Positions 62,801 to 64,000 of a DNA stretch of 64,000 nt are shown one piece after another; the stretch's first letter is position 1; every line of letters starts with the position of its first letter. Position numbers and translations under genes: made by a program. Source of the DNA: Piper betle (taxonomy: Eukaryota; Streptophyta; Magnoliopsida; Piperales; Piperaceae). The DNA is taken from contig JAURVB010002447.1 in assembly GCA_033002965.1 (NCBI GenBank), positions 1-64,000 of the forward strand, read 5' to 3'. Under the pieces are notes generated by a model. The model did not search any database and was not told where the DNA came from. It was given only the letters and a program-made list of their open reading frames with translations.

Positions 62801-64000
62801 CTGGAAAGGACGAAAAAGGCGCGGCCTTTACTGGTTGTTAAAATTCCGCCATTAAAGAGGGAGAAAGGTGAAAGGTTCGGCCGAATTCGGAGGAAGACGA
62901 CGAAGTGCGGAAATTTCGGGTATCGGAAAGGGTGAAATCCGGGCCGTCTGATGATGGGGATGGGATTCGAACCGTTGGATGGGAAAGTGGGGACGGGCAT
63001 GTGGGAGGCTGGAATGGTGGGGCCGGTGTCAGAGTACTGACATATCCCCTGGTCGAGCGACCCTAGCGAGTGCATGGCGTGTAGCTATCGGCACACTATT
63101 TTCTTGTTAGCTTTTTTTTTTTAAAAAAAAACTTATTAATTTGTTGTAAAAATATTACCAACTTTATTTTTGAAAAAAATTATCAACATTCAAAATTTTA
63201 AATGAATTATTGAAACGATTTATATAAAATGTCAATTTTCTTTATTAAGGCTAACTTTAATAATTTTTCCTTGCTGAATTTAATTGATAGATGTTAAGAA
63301 TAAAAAAGAGTGGAGTGGGCTTATTACACTATATACATATGACTTTTTTTAATTAGAACTTGAATTTATTTTATGTGCATAAATTTTAAATTACCTTGAC
63401 ATAAAATATTTGAAATGAAAATTATGATTTAGGAAGACCAATATAAAGCTTATTTTTTAAAAAACAAAATACAATCTAAAAGATAAAATAATATCCATCT
63501 CATTCTCAAAGTGACTTTTTTAAAAAAATAATATGTCCATAGCTCTTTTAATTAGAGAAAAAAAACACATTCATTCGAATACTTTCAAAAAAAACATAAT
63601 AAGTTATGTTAACTTTTTTTATGTAAATTATATTTAAAGGTATGTTTAGTCATTTTGAAATTGTATAAAAAAATATAAAAATTAAATGTTGTAAATTTTT
63701 ATTTATTTTGATGTATTAAAAAATAATCAAAATAAATTTTAATTTTAATTAAAATAAATATATTTAAAAATTTTACAAATTAATATTTTTATGAAAAAAA
63801 ATTGAAAAATTTTTGAGATTAGAAGGAATATTTTATTTTTTTGCAATCCAAACACTGTAAAAAAAATTTTAGAAAAATTTCGTAACATTCTATACAGATA
63901 TATTTTTATTTTGTAGGAGAATTCTTTTTATTTACAATATTTTCGTATCTACTGAACGGACGGACAGTAAAAAGATCAAATTTTTGGGCGGTAAAAATGC
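62801..64000. other. ARF upstream region and AT-rich intergenic DNA
   Basis: GC-rich to about 63,080, probably the ARF promoter, then very AT-rich. Around 63,640-63,960 the composition and a GGTATGTTTAGTCA start resemble a decayed MITE, but I could not define its ends. Confidence 0.4.

Overview
This is nuclear DNA from a flowering plant. Genes have spliced exons with GT-AG introns, plant-specific families (an auxin response factor, an INDETERMINATE-DOMAIN zinc finger, class III peroxidases, a plant UBX protein) and plant hAT, copia, TRIM, LINE and Tourist-like elements. Very GC-rich coding tracts (the intronless acyl-CoA synthetase, the SG1-like gene, the last IDD exon) next to AT-rich genes suggest a monocot, but I cannot name the species.

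Layout. 1-5.7 kb: gene-free, with a tandem duplication and a hAT-type MITE built of GAGCTCGA-like repeats. 5.8-8.8 kb (-): IDD transcription factor. 8.9-24.1 kb: gene-poor, with a degenerate hAT transposon (16,961-20,428) whose left end is split by a TRIM retroelement. 24.4-26.1 kb (+): intronless peroxisomal acyl-activating enzyme. 27.0-46.3 kb (+): three co-oriented housekeeping genes, PUX7-like UBA-UAS-UIM-UBX protein, RAB5-type GTPase, and ATR3/TAH18-like diflavin reductase, the last with a 4.6 kb copia element in intron 4 that itself holds a LINE fragment. 48.4-52.5 kb (-): a class III peroxidase and a tandem pseudogene copy. 52.9-53.8 kb (+): 5'-truncated organic cation transporter. 55.3-56.2 kb (-): SG1-like chloroplast TPR protein. 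57.7-62.2 kb (-): complete 14-exon ARF6/8-type auxin response factor with a miR167 target site.

The genes do not form a pathway. The main cross-cutting observation is that several otherwise well-conserved genes (IDD, PUX7, ATR3, probably SG1) have 1-2 base frame breaks, mostly in short homopolymers, while long neighbours (ARF 842 codons, AAE 594 codons) are clean. This looks more like residual assembly error than gene death, and should be resolved before anyone calls these genes pseudogenes. I found no CRISPR, operon or defence-like system, and no convincing new system; the strongest curiosities are a probable GC-AG intron in IDD, a missing GT donor in RAB5, and the nested transposons.
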